NCBI GenBank assembly: GCA_036897095.1
Contig: JAYMSP010000491.1
Span: 1 to 49,630, forward strand
Length of the DNA stretch: 49,630 nt
Direction: 5' to 3'
Source: Plantago elongata
Taxonomy: Eukaryota > Streptophyta > Magnoliopsida > Lamiales > Plantaginaceae
The notes under the pieces are model-generated. The model was not told the origin of the DNA and did not search any database. It worked only from the letters and a program-made list of their open reading frames with translations. Position 1 is the first letter of the stretch. Each line of letters starts with the position of its first letter. The position numbers and the translations under genes were made by a program. Of the stretch, positions 47,560-49,630 are shown in pieces.

Positions 47560-49630
47560 TCTCTTTGTTGACTCGTGTTTGTTGTCTAACCGCACTATTA
47601 GACCAAAGTTGCTATGAAATACCATCGATCTCTATGAAATTCTATATTCCAGAATTATAATAAGAATTAATTAGTCGGATAATGTTTTTATATTTATAAG
47701 TTAGGGAGGCATTGAATTTTAGAGTGGCGAAATTGTACTTTAAAATCAAAGCTACATGTGGTTGTTTTGGATCGGATTCATTATAAGATAATGTGAATGA
47801 CTTTATTAGAGTCCGTAAGAGTGACAAGATAAGGTATTTGAAATATTTAATTTGACTAACTTTTAAGATGTACATTTTCTTGAAGATCGGTCCGAATGAA
47901 ATGTTTTCAAACTAAAATAGAGAGAAAATAAACAATTAAGATATGCGGTACATGCACACTCCTCTCATAAAAGTAAATCTTCGATAATTACTTCTCAAAC
48001 TTATCTGATTAAATATTCCATATCAATAGATTATTTAGTACTCCCTTTGTACATCATTATAGTCCTTTCTCATTTTGACATTTTCTTCAAAAAATAAATT
48101 GTTCTAGTCCTTTCTCCTTTTGACATTTTCTTCAAAAAATAAATTGTTTATCATTTGTTGTTAGAAATAAATGATAAATAATCAAAAAGTATTATTATTA
48201 TATTTTATCATTTAATGATAGGTTCTTTTTAGTGGAATCTCACTCGATTTCATATACAAAGTTTAAATTATTAAAGGAGATAAAAAAAAAACTAGATAAC
48301 AAAAGGCTTTCAAATTAAAGTAGATTAAGACTGGCTATAAATGGATCAATATTACATAGTTCATAAACGGTCAATTCCAAATCCTTCTTTATACTTTGGA
48401 AAATGTATTCAAACCGGTTCAAGATACGGATATGTCCAATCCATTAAATACATACTAATTTCTAAATGTAGGCAAACCAAGAACGACTGGACAAAAGATT
48501 ATAATTCGGAGTGGATCCGAGCCCACAACCAGTGCATATGTTCAATTTCCCCAAGACATGTGTGGAACCCCTAGCTGAACTCAGTAAGGAGAAGGCCCGA
48601 ACAGGATGGTCAACACCTCATATAAAGCTCAACTATACTCCACTCACATCCGTCCGGCTCGGCTCCACATAGTCCAGATATCACTTGGCCCGGAGGCTCG
48701 CACCACAGAGCCTTTCAATACCCAATAGACCACATGGTGGCCCACAGAAAAGTGGCAGGCTCGGGCCAATGGATCAGGACTTGGGCTCGGACATCACCTG
48801 GACGTAGCACCAGTGAAACTCTTACAAGGTCAACTAGAAGCTCTGAAAGTCCATAATAGCCTTGAAGAGCCCAAAAAGAATATTGGGCAAGGTCCAATCC
48901 AATCAATGAAATATATGCCTTATTGATGTTTCCATATGAGCCGATCACTTGACACGATATTAACATATATTCGGAGAAACTATAAAATATAGGACAATTC
49001 ATAGAGTTTGATCAAGAGGCTGGCCTTACTAACTCCCATTGTTGTGGTCATTGATAAACACTGTCGGAATAGAGTTTGAAACTCAGATTACGTAATATGG
49101 GTAGATCAGTGAGTCGATTAAATCAACAATTGATCAAGAGTAATGATCTAATCGATCTCACACATGATCATATACTTAGTTATAGTGAGATGAGATCATG
49201 AGAATGAACTTTGAGATGCATTAGTTCGGACTTCGAAGCTGGCTTTTAGTTAAGAGGCTTATATTAATCTTGAACAATTTTAAAATCCGGAATCGGAAGC
49301 GGAAAATATGCACTTACCAAGCGGACATTGAAAAACATATACTAGTTCAAGATGCCTCTGACAAGACTTGTTAAAAAACTAGTTAAATACATTCTTCTTG
49401 TCTTCACTCATAATTAGCAGAGCTTCCAAAATCATTCTTAGTATTTCAACTGATAATCAAGGACTGTAAATTCTAACCGATTAAGTTCACTCGAGTTAAT
49501 TATTGATTTGATTCTTAGTTTTATAATAAAAATATTAAAAAATTTATTAAGAATATTGATAATATACACATACATAATAAGTGAGAATAAAATGGTCACT
49601 CATAAATATTATTAATATTGTTTAAATATA
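47560..49630. other. Terminal spacer with repeat-like segments
   Basis: No gene is supported. At 48050 a CTCCCTTTGTAC terminus resembles a MITE end and is followed by the 45-bp tandem duplication listed separately. The stretch at about 48520-48900 is clearly more GC-rich than its surroundings and looks like a fragment of a transposable element or an old gene. On its minus strand a 95-codon frame is open but matches nothing I know. Confidence 0.4.
48060..48149. repeat. 45-bp direct tandem duplication
   Basis: TAGTCCTTTCTCATTTTGAC and the following 25 bases are repeated immediately, starting at 48105. I see only two differences, so the duplication is recent. It lies just inside a MITE-like terminus (about 48039-48052). 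Confidence 0.9.

Noticed and set aside
47410..47625. 71-codon minus-strand frame upstream of the membrane-protein gene
   Set aside because: It lies in the promoter, contains the G-box and E2F-like site, and matches no family.
1..49630. CRISPR array, bacterial operon or novel defence system
   Set aside because: The intron-rich plant genes and AT-rich spacers exclude a prokaryotic source. The only regular repeat array is the intronic minisatellite, which has no distinct spacers.
1..49630. tRNA, rRNA or snoRNA genes
   Set aside because: I looked for box A/B patterns, C/D boxes and rRNA-like blocks by eye. The only rRNA-like sequence is the decayed 5S-like core inside the Cassandra LTRs, which is not a gene.

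Overview
The window is nuclear DNA from a flowering plant, most likely a core eudicot. The genes are intron-rich with GT..AG introns. The spacers are AT-rich and hold miniature transposon remnants, and every recognisable protein belongs to a plant family. An asterid origin is only an impression from protein similarity, not something proven here. No prokaryotic, organellar or viral gene set is present.

Layout. (1) 1-2300 is AT-rich spacer leading to a small plus-strand gene (2306-2611) for a Cys/Ser-rich protein of the CSPTTH..GSFRC type. (2) 3662-4126, minus strand: a XERICO-type RING-H2 E3 ligase with a long 5'-leader intron. (3) 5450-6177: a degraded Cassandra-type TRIM retroelement with 5S-rRNA-like LTRs. 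(4) 7085-10446, plus strand: an RRP15 ribosome-biogenesis gene behind a telo-box. (5) 12353-16298, plus strand: a divergent eIF3 subunit c gene. Its first intron holds a 48-bp minisatellite flanked by a duplicated copy of the intron/exon border. (6) 18196-20693, minus strand: a CONSTANS-LIKE 9/10 type B-box/CCT regulator with a leader reaching about 21780. (7) 21800-28800: about 7 kb of AT-rich spacer with no supported gene. (8) 28837-38291, minus strand: a 16-exon KNL1/SPC7 kinetochore scaffold gene with repeats and a MITE in its introns. (9) 39792-41671, minus strand: a four-exon conserved plant protein, possibly a proteasome-assembly-chaperone-like protein. (10) 43283-47309, minus strand: a ten-exon multi-pass membrane protein of the At3g27390 family. 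(11) 47310-49630: promoter, then repeat-like spacer.

The genes do not form one pathway. They are ordinary housekeeping genes (rRNA processing, translation initiation, kinetochore, possible proteasome assembly) and regulatory genes (ABA-related RING ligase, B-box factor). I found no convincing undescribed multi-gene system. The points most worth a second look are the unusual eIF3c copy and its minisatellite, the KNL1 motif organisation, the KNL1/XERICO neighbourhood and the Cassandra remnant. Exon boundaries were set by hand from reading frame, GT..AG sites and protein-family continuity. The reading phases close across every multi-exon gene, but no transcript data were available.
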